A stretch of DNA of 64,000 nt from an uncultured Collinsella sp. (GCA_900541235.1 UQIW01000008.1:24171-88170), one strand, 5' to 3'. Positions 32,750 through 41,733 are shown, numbered from the stretch's first letter. Notes: a model not told the origin generated them from the letters alone. A program made the numbers and translations.

Positions 32750-33868
32750 ATGAATCCAAATCCCTTTAAGCCCACGGCTGGCAAGCGGCCTCCGATACTC
32801 ATCGGTCGCGAGTCGGTCATCGAAGATTTCGAGGAAGGGCTCGATAACGGCGCCGGAGCGCCGGGCAGGCTCATACTCATTACGGGAAACCGCGGTTGCG
32901 GCAAGACGGTTCTCCTGCGGGAGCTGCAACGTCTAGCCAATGAGCGCGGATGGGCGGTTGTCTCCGATTCCGCTTCGCTTGGCTTATGCGACCGCTTGGC
33001 CGATGCACTTCGCTCGAATAAACCCGTTGTGACGTCAATGGAACTCAGTCCATCATTCGGGCGCATGTCGGTCGAGGCGGCGCGTGCAAAGGGTGAAACG
33101 CTGCGCGGGCTGGTCAACGAGCGCCTTAAGAAGCTCGATCCAGGCAAAGGCATGCTGTTTGCGATTGACGAGGCACAATCGGCGTCTATCGAGGAGCTGG
33201 CGGCCCTTGCCGTTCTCTATCAGCAGGTGCTCGGAGACCAGGATGCCACGGGCTTGTCCGATAGCGACCAGCGCGGTCTTGCGCTGGTGTTTGCCGGCTT
33301 ACCCAGTATGGTTGACGATCTGCTCGAAGAGCCGAGCGTGACGTTTTTGCGGCGTGCCCAGCAGCGTACGCTGGGGGCGATTTCTTTGCCCAAGGTGCGC
33401 GATTCATATATCCAGACGGTCAAAAACGCTGGTCTTTACGTTGACGCGGGGACGGCGGATCTTGCGGCACACAAGAGCATGGGGCATCCCTATATGGTTC
33501 AGCTGGTGGGCTATTACATGTGGCGCTCTGCTGTCCGGCGTGGCTCGCAAGTCATCGAAAGGCACGATGTCGAGGATGGCCATGCGGATGCCGTCTCCGA
33601 GTTCTACGAAGCGGTTGACGCGCCTCTATATTACGGGCTGCGCAGTCCACAGCGCCTTTTTATCGAGGCCATGGCGGTTGACGAGGGCAAACCGACTCGC
33701 ATGGCGGATATCATTGAGCGCTGCGATCGCACCCAGAGCTGGGCGAGCAAATATCGCGCAAGCCTGATTCGCGAGCGTGTCATCGAGGCTGCCGGATACG
33801 GCCTCGTCCGATTTACCGTGCCCATGCTGGGCGCGTACGTTCGCGATCGAGTTTTATGGCATGAGTAG
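32750..33868 (+). CDS. AAA+ ATPase with C-terminal winged helix (ORC1/Cdc6-like architecture)
   Basis: This 372-residue protein starts NPFKPTAGKRPPILIGRESVIEDF and has Walker A GNRGCGKT near 50. It has Walker B LFAIDEAQ near 140 and a sensor/arginine region LPSMVDDLLEEPSVTFLRRAQQ. A C-terminal winged-helix part (KPTRMADIIERCDRTQSWASKYRASLIRERVIEAAGYG) follows. It is clearly paralogous to the ATPase at 36415, with matching FLRRAQQ, IQTV/IQEN and LQLVGY blocks. The role is unknown; such AAA/wHTH proteins are found as regulators and in defence or mobile loci. The next gene, a UvrA paralogue, starts about 10 bases downstream. GAGGAGGCCGAC precedes the ATG. Confidence 0.85.
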   Translation: MNPNPFKPTAGKRPPILIGRESVIEDFEEGLDNGAGAPGRLILITGNRGCGKTVLLRELQRLANERGWAVVSDSASLGLCDRLADALRSNKPVVTSMELSPSFGRMSVEAARAKGETLRGLVNERLKKLDPGKGMLFAIDEAQSASIEELAALAVLYQQVLGDQDATGLSDSDQRGLALVFAGLPSMVDDLLEEPSVTFLRRAQQRTLGAISLPKVRDSYIQTVKNAGLYVDAGTADLAAHKSMGHPYMVQLVGYYMWRSAVRRGSQVIERHDVEDGHADAVSEFYEAVDAPLYYGLRSPQRLFIEAMAVDEGKPTRMADIIERCDRTQSWASKYRASLIRERVIEAAGYGLVRFTVPMLGAYVRDRVLWHE

Positions 33869-33878
33869 GGTGATAAAG

Positions 33879-36374
33879 GTGACGGAACAGAAGATGAGCC
33901 CGCAGGCTATCGAGGTACGCGGCGCGCGCGTCCATAACCTCAAAGACATCGATATCGATATTCCGCTGGGAAAGCTGGTGGGTATTGCCGGCGTATCGGG
34001 TTCGGGCAAGAGTTCGCTGGCACTGGGGGTTCTTTATGCCGAGGGTTCGCGCCGCTACTTGGAAGCGCTCAGCACCTATACTCGACGTCGCCTGACGCAG
34101 GCCGAACACGCCCAGGTGGATGAGGTATTGCACGTACCGGCGGCGCTCGCATTGCATCAGCGCCCCAGCGTGCCGGGCGTGCGCTCGACCTTTGGTACCA
34201 TGACCGAGCTCAACAACAGCCTGCGCCTGCTCTTTAGCCGTTGCGCCCATCACGTGTGTCCGCACTGCGGGGCGCGCGTGGAGCCGAGCCTTAACGTGGC
34301 TGCGGGCCTGTCGCTCACGTGCCCTGCATGCGGTCGCGAGTTCTACGCGCCGAGCGCCGAGGACCTTGCCTTTAACAGCGGCGGTGCCTGTCCCACCTGC
34401 GGCGGCACCGGTGTCATGCGCGAGGTGGACGAAGCGAGCCTGGTGCCCGATGAGTCAAAGACTATCAACGAGGGCGCGGTGCTTCCCTGGGGTACGCTCA
34501 TGTGGGATCTGATGAAGCAAGTGGCTGGCGAGATGGGCGTGCGCACCGATGTGCCGTTTAACCAGCTCACGCCTGAAGAACGCGACATCGTGTTCCACGG
34601 CCCGGCGGTTAAGAAGCACATTCTCTACGTTCCCAAAAACGGCGAGGGTGCCACGCCGCTCGACTTCACCTATTACAACGCCGTCTATACCGTCGAGAAT
34701 GCGCTCGCCAAGGTTAAGGACGACAAGGGCCTCAAACGCGTTGCGCGCTTTTTGCGCGAGGGAGCATGCCGCGATTGCGGCGGCACGCGTCTCTCCGAGG
34801 CTGCGCGCCAGCCCCAGGTGTGCGGTATCAATCTGGCGCAGGCCGCGGCCATGACGCTTGGCGATGCGGTTGAGTGGGTGCGCGGGGTGCCCGCATCCTT
34901 GCCGCCCGAGATGCGGCCCATGGCGACGGATATCTGCGATTCGTTTTTGAGCGTGGCCCGTCGTCTGGTCGACCTGGGTCTCGATTACCTTTCACTCGAC
35001 CGCGCTGGTGCCACGCTCTCCACGGGTGAGCGCCAGCGCGTTCAGCTCGCCCGCGTGGTGCGCAACCGATCGACGGGCGTGCTCTATGTGCTGGACGAGC
35101 CTTCGATCGGCTTACATCCCGCCAATGTCGACGGCTTGGTGGGCGTGATGCGCGATCTGGTGGATGACGGCAACACCGTGGTTGTTGTCGACCACGATAC
35201 GCGCGTACTGGCGGAAGCCGACTATCTGGTCGAGATGGGCCCCGTTGCCGGAGCAGGCGGCGGCAGTGTAATCGCCGCTGGTACGGTAGACGAGGTCGAG
35301 CAATCGCAGGGCAGCCGTATCGCGCCGTTTTTGCGCGCCGAGCTCAAGCGCTTGCGTCCGCAGGTGACTGACGACGAAATGTTCGACCAGGGACATATCC
35401 GCATGGCAACCGATGCCATCCATACCGTCAAGCCGCTCGAGGTTGATATCCCGCGCGGCCGCCTTGTCGCGGTAACGGGCGTTTCGGGTTCGGGTAAGAC
35501 GACGCTCGTGCTCGAGACGCTCATTCCTGCACTTAAGGCGCAGGCAGCTGGCGAGCGCTTGCCGGGGCACGTGCGTTGGGTCGATGCCGAGGGCATTGGC
35601 CGCGCAAATCTGATTGACGCTACGCCCATCGGCGCCAACGTACGCTCGACGGTAGCGACCTATGCCGACATTCATGACGAGCTGCGCCGCGCCTTCGCCC
35701 GTACGCCCGAGGCTAAGGCAGCCGGCTACAAGGCGGGCGCCTTTAGCTACAACACCGGCGCCTTGCGCTGCCCTACGTGTGACGGCACGGGCTCGATATC
35801 GCTCGACGTGCAGTTTTTGCCCGACGTCGAGATCATCTGCCCGGCATGCCGTGGTTCGCGCTACGCCGAGGCCGCCTCGCATATCCATCGCGAGGGCAAG
35901 GACGGGAGCTTGCTTACGTTGCCGCAGCTCATGGACATGAGTGTGGACGAGGCCCTCGACGCCACGGTGGGACTCAAGAAAGTCCAGGCGCGCTTGCAGA
36001 CCTTGCATGACCTAGGCTTGGGCTATCTCACGCTCGGTGAGCCCACGCCGGCGCTCTCGGGCGGCGAGGCACAACGCCTTAAGCTCGCGAGCGAGATGGG
36101 CCGCGTGCAGGACGATGCCGTGTTCGTATTCGACGAGCCCACGATCGGACTACATCCGCTCGATGTTCAGGTGTTGCTGAGTGTGTTCGACGGCCTTGTT
36201 TCCAAGGGCGCCACGGTTATCGTGATCGAACACGATCTCGACCTTATCCGTAACGCCGATTATGTGATCGACATGGGCCCGGGCGGTGGCGACGCCGGCG
36301 GGCAAATCGTCTGCGCCGGCACGCCGGCGGATATCGCTGCCTGTCCCAAGAGCGTTACTGGCCGCTACCTATAG
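33879..36374 (+). CDS. UvrA-like ABC ATPase (UvrA2 class)
   Basis: This protein is 831 residues from the chosen GTG, which follows GGTGAT; ATG at 33861 or 33894 are alternatives. It has two ABC modules (Walker A GVSGSGKSS and GVSGSGKTT; Walker B YVLDEPSIGLHP and FVFDEPTIGLHP). It also has the UvrA signature LSTGERQRVQLARVV/LSGGEAQRLKLASEM and zinc-finger cysteine pairs CPHC, CPAC, CPTC in the first half and CPTC/CPAC in the second. It is about 100 residues shorter than UvrA1 (about 940) in the region that binds UvrB, fitting UvrA2/DrrC-like paralogues linked to DNA-damaging-drug resistance. It follows an AAA+ gene in one operon. Confidence 0.9.
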   Translation: MTEQKMSPQAIEVRGARVHNLKDIDIDIPLGKLVGIAGVSGSGKSSLALGVLYAEGSRRYLEALSTYTRRRLTQAEHAQVDEVLHVPAALALHQRPSVPGVRSTFGTMTELNNSLRLLFSRCAHHVCPHCGARVEPSLNVAAGLSLTCPACGREFYAPSAEDLAFNSGGACPTCGGTGVMREVDEASLVPDESKTINEGAVLPWGTLMWDLMKQVAGEMGVRTDVPFNQLTPEERDIVFHGPAVKKHILYVPKNGEGATPLDFTYYNAVYTVENALAKVKDDKGLKRVARFLREGACRDCGGTRLSEAARQPQVCGINLAQAAAMTLGDAVEWVRGVPASLPPEMRPMATDICDSFLSVARRLVDLGLDYLSLDRAGATLSTGERQRVQLARVVRNRSTGVLYVLDEPSIGLHPANVDGLVGVMRDLVDDGNTVVVVDHDTRVLAEADYLVEMGPVAGAGGGSVIAAGTVDEVEQSQGSRIAPFLRAELKRLRPQVTDDEMFDQGHIRMATDAIHTVKPLEVDIPRGRLVAVTGVSGSGKTTLVLETLIPALKAQAAGERLPGHVRWVDAEGIGRANLIDATPIGANVRSTVATYADIHDELRRAFARTPEAKAAGYKAGAFSYNTGALRCPTCDGTGSISLDVQFLPDVEIICPACRGSRYAEAASHIHREGKDGSLLTLPQLMDMSVDEALDATVGLKKVQARLQTLHDLGLGYLTLGEPTPALSGGEAQRLKLASEMGRVQDDAVFVFDEPTIGLHPLDVQVLLSVFDGLVSKGATVIVIEHDLDLIRNADYVIDMGPGGGDAGGQIVCAGTPADIAACPKSVTGRYL

Positions 36375-36375
36375 A

Positions 36376-36410
36376 CAATGAGGCAAAGGGACAGTCCCTT
36401 TGCCTCATTG
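36376..36410. repeat. Family B palindromic repeat (copy 3)
   Basis: A perfect 15-bp-arm hairpin, CAATGAGGCAAAGGG with its complement around ACAGT, starts one base after the UvrA2 stop. It probably also ends transcripts of both convergent genes. Confidence 0.92.
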
Positions 36411-36414
36411 ATGC

Positions 36415-37515
36415 CTATTTCACGCACTGAGCGGAGAGATAGTCGCGGAAGAATGGCAATTCAAATGCGACGAGCCCTCGTCCTCGCTCCCCGATGATGC
36501 CGGCGTCTATCATGCGGCGTCGGTAGCGGGAGACCTGCTGCGGCGAACGCCTAAGGCGCTCGACAAGGTCAGCGGTGGTGGACTCTTCCTCGTCATCGAG
36601 CATGGCGATGAGGAATCGCTTGTCCTCTGCAGTGAGTTCCCGATAGGTTGCCGCGAGGATTCGGTCGTCCATCTCGTCGCGCGCGATTTTGATTCCCAGG
36701 TCAAAGTCGCGTGACGAGATCTCCTTCGAATCGCTTGTGAGATCCCAGGCACGGTAGCCTACGAGTTGCAATAGGAAGGGAAAACCAGAGATCGAGCGAA
36801 CGGCTCTATCGATTCCCTCAGCATCTGCCAAGCGATCGTTTTCCTGGATCGTGCGAATCAAGGCCTCGCGTACGTCATAGTCGGCAATGCGACCCAGATG
36901 ATATTGTTGGGCGCGGCGAAGGAACGAGACCGTCTTGTGGTTCAGCAACGTCGAGACGTTGTTGGGAAGTCCCGCCATGAGCAGGGCGACGCGTTTCCCA
37001 TCGGTCACAAAGTGCTGATACGTCGCTGCGAGCTGAATCATCTCGTCGAGTGTCGGGTCCACCTCGTCAACCGTGACGAGCAGACCGGTGCCCGCCTCGT
37101 TGAGCTGGTCGATGATGTCGCTCATGCGATAACGCCAGGTTGAGGCATCGTGGACACGATTGACCTCGATGCTGCCGAGCGGTGCAATTCCGAGGCCGGT
37201 GACTTCGAAGTGGTTGGACGGGTCGATGAGATGGGCTGCGGCGCGTTTCGCCCCGAACTCGAGTTCCTCAAGCATTCCCGGGAGCGCGGTCGTCTTTACG
37301 GCTATCCAGCCGTGGGATTCCGCCCTTGTCGCGAGCGACGACATGAGAGCGGTTTTACCGGTTCCACGCGCGCCTGAGAAGATCGAGGTCAATTCTGGGC
37401 GCCTGCGCTGGCTCAAGAAGGCACGGTCCAAATCCCGAATAATCTGTTGTCTGCCAGCGAGATGGGCGGGAACCTCACCAAAACTGGGGGTAAACGGGTT
37501 CTCGAGATATTCCAC
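36415..37515 (-). CDS. AAA+ ATPase with C-terminal winged helix, paralogue of the gene at 32750
   Basis: This 366-residue protein begins LENPFTPSFGEVPAHLAGRQ and has Walker A GARGTGKT and Walker B LLVTVDEVDP. The block LPNNVSTLLNHKTVSFLRRAQQ is shared with the upstream ATPase, as is GFPFLLQLVGYRAW. A C-terminal winged helix (ESTTADLVERLRRSPQQVSRYRRRMIDAGII) is well formed. It is convergent with the AAA+/UvrA2 pair, with only a family B hairpin between them. Start is GTG after AAAGGAG. The AT-rich upstream region (37540-37580) contains TTAACTAAAGTAAAATGAAG, a likely promoter. Confidence 0.85.
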   Translation of the reverse strand: MEYLENPFTPSFGEVPAHLAGRQQIIRDLDRAFLSQRRRPELTSIFSGARGTGKTALMSSLATRAESHGWIAVKTTALPGMLEELEFGAKRAAAHLIDPSNHFEVTGLGIAPLGSIEVNRVHDASTWRYRMSDIIDQLNEAGTGLLVTVDEVDPTLDEMIQLAATYQHFVTDGKRVALLMAGLPNNVSTLLNHKTVSFLRRAQQYHLGRIADYDVREALIRTIQENDRLADAEGIDRAVRSISGFPFLLQLVGYRAWDLTSDSKEISSRDFDLGIKIARDEMDDRILAATYRELTAEDKRFLIAMLDDEEESTTADLVERLRRSPQQVSRYRRRMIDAGIIGERGRGLVAFELPFFRDYLSAQCVK

Positions 37516-37631
37516 AAGGCTCTCCTTTCACACCGCCGTTTAACTTCATTTTACTTTAGTTAATTCTGATTAAAAGTGAGGCTCTTTATCTAGAGCATCA
37601 ATTGGGCGTGTGTGCCATCGGCGTGGCGCCT

Positions 37632-37666
37632 GAATGTGACAAAGGGGCAGTTCCTTTGTCACATTC
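37632..37666. repeat. Family B palindromic repeat (copy 4), overlapping a stop codon
   Basis: Perfect 14-bp arms GAATGTGACAAAGG and CCTTTGTCACATTC. The trmL stop codon and final Met are encoded within the right arm, on the minus strand. Confidence 0.92.
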
Positions 37667-38258
37667 CCGGAAAGCCTGTTTGGCGTAGGGCCTCGTAGAG
37701 GACGATGGCGGCGCTGTTGGAGAGGTTGAGTGCGCTGATGCGGTAGTCGTCCGGATTGACGAAGTTGCCGCAGATATCCTGCCGAAGGATGGCCTCATGG
37801 CCGTCCTCGATATGCCCCAGCGATTCCTCGTGGGCTTCCCAGGCCTCGGCGTTATCGAGCGAGTCGCAATCGCGCAGCATCGGGATGCGCTCGCAACGCT
37901 CGGACGCCGCGGCAAGCAGTGGCTCGGGAATGCCCGAGCTCTCGCTGCCAAAGACCAAGTAGTCTCCATCGCGGTAGGTACTCTGCGCATAGGTGCGGCG
38001 TGCCTTTTTGGTCAGCAGATGCAGGCTACCATCGGCAGGGGAGAGGTCGTTGCGCGCAAGAAAATCCTCCCAGCCGGCATAGGTCGTCACGTCCAAGTTT
38101 TGCCAGTAGCCCAGGCCGGCGCGGCGCACTGTCTTGTCGTCGAGCGAAAAGCCCAGGGGCTCCACCAGATGCAGGCGGGCACCGGTAACCACGCAGGTGC
38201 GGCCGATATTGCCCGTATTGGCCGGAATCTCGGGCGCGTACAGCACGATGTTGAACAT
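37659..38258 (-). CDS. trmL: tRNA (cytidine/uridine-34-2'-O)-methyltransferase TrmL
   Basis: TrmL 2'-O-methylates the wobble base of leucine tRNAs using SAM. The protein starts MFNIVLYAPEIPANTGNIGRTC, the SPOUT signature. It has PLGFSLDDKTVRRAGLGYW, VFGSESSGIPEPLL and the SAM-knot ending ALNLSNSAAIVLYEALRQTGF. It is 199 residues, about 40 longer than usual. The extra residues (about 135-175, RDCDSLDNAEAWEAHEESLG onward) lie between the RIPM strand and the LNLSNS knot, an uncommon insertion. The start follows AAGGAGATTC. The stop is supplied by a family B repeat. Confidence 0.93.
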   Translation of the reverse strand: MFNIVLYAPEIPANTGNIGRTCVVTGARLHLVEPLGFSLDDKTVRRAGLGYWQNLDVTTYAGWEDFLARNDLSPADGSLHLLTKKARRTYAQSTYRDGDYLVFGSESSGIPEPLLAAASERCERIPMLRDCDSLDNAEAWEAHEESLGHIEDGHEAILRQDICGNFVNPDDYRISALNLSNSAAIVLYEALRQTGFPGM

Positions 38259-38279
38259 GAATCTCCTTGGCTCAGAACG

Positions 38280-38313
38280 AAAAACCACCACGAAGGGCAC
38301 CTTCGTGGTGGTT
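38280..38313 (-). terminator. Intrinsic terminator of the CobW-type gene
   Basis: AACCACCACGAAGG pairs with CCTTCGTGGTGGTT (3-base loop). On the minus strand it is followed by TTTTT, consistent with termination of the gene starting at 39484. Confidence 0.92.
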
Positions 38314-38353
38314 TGGCGGTTACGTAGGCGGAAAAATGCCCGCTTGGATAAAC

Positions 38354-39484
38354 CTAGGCGCGGTGCCAGTCGGTCAGACAGGCATCAAGGGAGGCGATGA
38401 GTGCATCCTTGTCCATGTGACGGCCGATGATGCACAGGCTCGTCATGCGGTCGCCCGTCTCATCGTCCCAAATCTGCATGATCTCGGGGTTCTCGTCGAT
38501 GATCTTCTGCTTCTCGCCCTCGGGCGCCGAATCGACAAACAGGCCGTTCTCCATTAAGCGCATCTGGTGGCCCGCCTGCTCGAACATGTAGCACATGTCC
38601 GGATTGCCGGTCTGCCACAGCGGACCCTTGACGCGGATGACCTCGTCGGGCCACTCCTGCTCAACAAAATCGGTGAACTTCTGCAGGTCAAACGGCTTGC
38701 GGCGCGAGTACACAAAGGTCTCGATGTCGTACTCGAGCACCTCGGGGTCGTCGTGCTCCTCGGGATGCTCCATGGCCTCGATCCAAGCGGCGGAGTTGTA
38801 GGCGCGCATAAAGTCGAAGCGGCCGGTATCGAGCAGCTCCTCCATGGGGACCTCACCGTTTTGGGCCTCGACGATCACGGCGTCTTTCTGCAGGCTGCGC
38901 ACGATGGCCTTGAGCTCGGCGATCTGCTCGGGCGTCACGGTATCGGTCTTGTTGAGGATCAGCGTGGAGCAGAACTCGATCTGCTGGATGAGCAGGCTCT
39001 CGATGTCGTCTTCGTCGATATCCTCGGCCAGCAGGTCGCGACCGCCGTTGAACTCGTCATACATGCGGGCGCAATCGACCACGGCCACGATGTTGTCGAG
39101 CGCGAGCTTGGGCTCGCCGCCCACCTTGGCCTCGTCGCAGAAGCTCGAGATGGTGTAGGCGATGGGGATAGGCTCGCAAATGCCCGAAGCCTCGATGATG
39201 ATGTAGTCGAAGTTGCCCGAATCGGCGATGCCCTGCAGCTGGTTAGCAAGGTCGTCCGAAAGCGTGCAGCAGATGCAGCCGTTGGTGAGCGGGATGAGGT
39301 CGTCGGTCTCGGAAAGGCCGCCGTCGGCGATAAGGCTGGCGTCGACGTTGATCTCGCCGATATCGTTGACGATCACGGCGGCGCGGATGCCGCCGTCGTT
39401 AGCGAGGATGTGGTTGAGCAGCGTGGTCTTGCCGGCACCGAGGTATCCGGTAAGCATGATGATCTTCACGGGTTTGTTGGGCAT
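38354..39484 (-). CDS. CobW/G3E family GTP-binding metallochaperone
   Basis: This 376-residue GTPase has Walker A GYLGAGKTTLLNHIL, the metal-binding motif NGCICC (Cys70, 72, 73), EASGICEP as the Walker B region and ILNKTD as the base-recognition motif. A C-terminal CobW domain (FVYSRRKPFDLQKF and GPLWQTGNPDMCYMFEQAG) follows. G3E proteins deliver metals such as zinc, cobalt or nickel to client enzymes; the client is unknown. No histidine-rich tail is present. The start ATG follows AAAGGAGGGCAC. It is transcribed alone with its own terminator. Confidence 0.92.
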   Translation of the reverse strand: MPNKPVKIIMLTGYLGAGKTTLLNHILANDGGIRAAVIVNDIGEINVDASLIADGGLSETDDLIPLTNGCICCTLSDDLANQLQGIADSGNFDYIIIEASGICEPIPIAYTISSFCDEAKVGGEPKLALDNIVAVVDCARMYDEFNGGRDLLAEDIDEDDIESLLIQQIEFCSTLILNKTDTVTPEQIAELKAIVRSLQKDAVIVEAQNGEVPMEELLDTGRFDFMRAYNSAAWIEAMEHPEEHDDPEVLEYDIETFVYSRRKPFDLQKFTDFVEQEWPDEVIRVKGPLWQTGNPDMCYMFEQAGHQMRLMENGLFVDSAPEGEKQKIIDENPEIMQIWDDETGDRMTSLCIIGRHMDKDALIASLDACLTDWHRA

Positions 39485-39570
39485 GTGCCCTCCTTTGTTA
39501 GACATGGCTTACAGTTAAATCATATGCCAAACGCCTGCTCTTATACCCACGCGCCGGCAAATAACACAGG

Positions 39571-39912
39571 CTACTCCCAGGCTCCCCACACATCGGGGCA
39601 GTAACCGACGGTGGCCTTTTTGCCGTTGCGCACGATGGGCTCGGCCAAAACCTGCTGATTCTCGAGCAGTTTGTCGAAGCGCTGACTGGGGGTAAGGTGC
39701 TGAATGAGCGCGAGCGTCTCCTCGTCCTTGGCTTTGGGGTTGAGCAGCTTGTCGATACCGCCGACCGCTTGCATCACGCTCGTAAGCTCACCCTTGCTCA
39801 TCTCCTTTTCCTTAAGGTCAATAAACTGCACCTTAATGCGGCGCTCCTTAAAATAGCGCTGGGCCTTCTTGGTGTCGAAGGACTTCTTAGTCCCGAAGAT
39901 TTGAATATTCAT
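39571..39912 (-). CDS. ArsC/Spx-fold protein lacking the catalytic cysteine
   Basis: This 113-residue protein aligns by eye with arsenate reductase-family proteins: MNIQIFGTKKSFDTKKAQRYFKE at the N-terminus, then IDLKEKEMSKGEL and LNPKAKDEE, with VLAEPIVRNGKKATVGYCPDVW at the end. The family cysteine in the first loop (GTKKCxDT) is Ser11 here; the only cysteine is in YCPDVW. It is therefore unlikely to be a redox arsenate reductase and may be a non-catalytic adapter, as Spx is in part. It precedes a flavoprotein gene on the same strand only in the reverse order (the flavoprotein is upstream by 12 bases), so they form an operon. Confidence 0.82.
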   Translation of the reverse strand: MNIQIFGTKKSFDTKKAQRYFKERRIKVQFIDLKEKEMSKGELTSVMQAVGGIDKLLNPKAKDEETLALIQHLTPSQRFDKLLENQQVLAEPIVRNGKKATVGYCPDVWGAWE

Positions 39913-39924
39913 GGTCCCGCCGCT

Positions 39925-40548
39925 CTATCGAATGAAGTTGGTCGTTGCTCGATCTGCCTCGGGTGCGTTGATGCCGGCGGCCTGTCCTGCCTCGATGCAG
40001 CGCAGGAGCCAGGCCATGTTTTTGCCGATGTTTCGCATGGTGGCAAGGCCCTCGGCATCCCCATCGGCGTCGCCGGGCACGCGGCCAAACACGTTATTCC
40101 AGTAGGTGGAAGCAACCACGGGCATTTGCTTAATGGTGAAGTACTTGTTGAGCACATCGAACGTGGTCGACGTGCCGCCGCGGCGGGCGACGGCGACAGC
40201 GGCGCCGGGTTTGTGCTCAAAGGCATGTCCGCCTGCATAGAATGCGCGATCGAGTGCCGAGAGAATGCGGCCGCTGGGGTGCGCGTAGTAGACAGGCGAG
40301 CCAAAGACAAAGCCATCTGCCTGCTCGGCTGCAGCGATGAGCTCGTTGACCACGTCGTCGTCAAAGGTGCAGCGGCAATCGAGCTTGCCACACTGGCCGC
40401 AACCGATGCAATCGCGAATGGGCTTGGCGCCCAGCTGAAACACCTCGGTATCGATACCCTCGGCATGCAATTGCTCGGCGACTTCGGCAAGCGCGCGAGC
40501 GGTGTTGCCGTTTGCCTTGGGGCTACCGTTGACTAAAAGAACCTTCAT
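39925..40548 (-). CDS. Flavodoxin-fold NAD(P)H-dependent oxidoreductase
   Basis: This 207-residue FMN protein has the phosphate loop LVNGSPKANGNTARAL, followed by a CIGCGQCGKLDC cysteine cluster. It has FGSPVYYAHPSGRILSALDR and an AVARRGGTSTTFDVLNKYF segment. This is the iron-sulfur-flavoprotein-like branch of NADPH-dependent FMN reductases common in anaerobes, although the cysteine spacing is not a full ferredoxin motif. The start ATG follows GGGAGTTTGTG. The ArsC-fold gene begins 12 bases downstream, implying cotranscription. Confidence 0.9.
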   Translation of the reverse strand: MKVLLVNGSPKANGNTARALAEVAEQLHAEGIDTEVFQLGAKPIRDCIGCGQCGKLDCRCTFDDDVVNELIAAAEQADGFVFGSPVYYAHPSGRILSALDRAFYAGGHAFEHKPGAAVAVARRGGTSTTFDVLNKYFTIKQMPVVASTYWNNVFGRVPGDADGDAEGLATMRNIGKNMAWLLRCIEAGQAAGINAPEADRATTNFIR

Positions 40549-40806
40549 CACAAACTCCCTCTGCTTTTGGTGACTTCTGCTGAGAATTATCTCACGTTGC
40601 GTGCGATGACGTCGGCATGGTGCGGGCGATGTTTATCCCGCAACGTTCTTAAGGGCGTTCATGCCTAAGGCCATCTAGGGGCATTGCGGTACGGCATGGG
40701 GAATGCATTGGGAAACGTTCGATAAATGCTTATAAACACGTTTTTGACGGCATACGTTGACAGATATACTTGTTGAGTTCAAAAGCATGGGAACGGAGAT
40801 GGTTGC

Positions 40807-41676
40807 ATGACACAGCCGGAGACATCACACACGGTGGGGCTTGCGCTCGAGGGAGGCGGCTACCGCGGTATGTATACGGCGGGCGTGCTCGACGTTTGGA
40901 TGGAGCACGGTTTGACCTGCGACCATATGGTGGGTGTCTCGGCGGGTGCGGCGTTTGGCTACAACTTTAAATCGCGCCAGATCGGCCGCGCCATTCGCTA
41001 TAACAAGGCCTATTGTGCCGATAAGCGCTATGCGGGTGTAGCAAGCTGGCTGCGGACCGGCGATATGTTCAATGCCGATTTTGCCTATCACGAGGTGCCT
41101 ATCGAGCGCGATCCCATCGACCTGGAGACATATCGCGCCTGTCCCATGCGGTTTACGTGCGTGTGTACCGATATCGAGACGGGCAAGGCTGTCTACCACG
41201 ACCTGCCCTATGGCGATGAGCGCGATATCGAGTGGATCCGGGCGTCGTCGGCTATTCCCGTGGCGACGCGTCCTGTTGTCATTGAGGGACACAAATATCT
41301 GGATGGTGGCGTGGCTGATTCTATTCCCAGTGCATGGCTGTTTGCGCAGGGCTACGACCGCAACGTGGTGGTGCTGACGCAACCGGCGGGCTTTGTAAAG
41401 CAGCCCAACAGCGTTATGCCCATGCTGCGGCGCGTGTTCCGTCACTACCCGGAGTTTGTCGCGGCGCTTGAGCATCGGCATGAGGTCTACAATGCCACGC
41501 TCGATGACCTGGCGCGTCGCGAGGCTGCCGGCGAGGTCTTTATGGTGCGGCCGAGCGAATCGGTGAAGGTGCCGTCGCTGTGCCGCGAACCGGATGAGCT
41601 CGAGCGCATCTATCAGATCGGTCGTCGAGATGCGGAGGCGACTTTGCCGGCGTTGAAAGCGTATCTGGCGGGGTAA
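40807..41676 (+). CDS. Patatin-like phospholipase family protein
   Basis: This 289-residue serine hydrolase has the oxyanion loop LEGGGYRG, the nucleophile elbow GVSAG (Ser45) and the catalytic Asp in DGG (Asp166). The ASSAIPVATRPV segment between them is typical of bacterial patatins related to YjjU. No signal peptide is seen, so it is cytoplasmic or membrane associated. The substrate is unknown but probably a phospholipid or lysolipid. The 258-base upstream gap has no gene and is fairly AT-rich before the start. CGGAGATGGTTGC precedes the ATG. Confidence 0.92.
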   Translation: MTQPETSHTVGLALEGGGYRGMYTAGVLDVWMEHGLTCDHMVGVSAGAAFGYNFKSRQIGRAIRYNKAYCADKRYAGVASWLRTGDMFNADFAYHEVPIERDPIDLETYRACPMRFTCVCTDIETGKAVYHDLPYGDERDIEWIRASSAIPVATRPVVIEGHKYLDGGVADSIPSAWLFAQGYDRNVVVLTQPAGFVKQPNSVMPMLRRVFRHYPEFVAALEHRHEVYNATLDDLARREAAGEVFMVRPSESVKVPSLCREPDELERIYQIGRRDAEATLPALKAYLAG

Positions 41677-41687
41677 GGGTCGCATGC

Positions 41688-41733
41688 GGAAAGCGCATCC
41701 CGGAATGGAGGTCCAAACTGGGATGCGCTTTCC
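41688..41733. terminator. Bidirectional hairpin terminator
   Basis: GGAAAGCGCATCCC (41688-41701) pairs perfectly with GGGATGCGCTTTCC (41720-41733). It lies between the convergent patatin and thiE genes. Confidence 0.85.
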
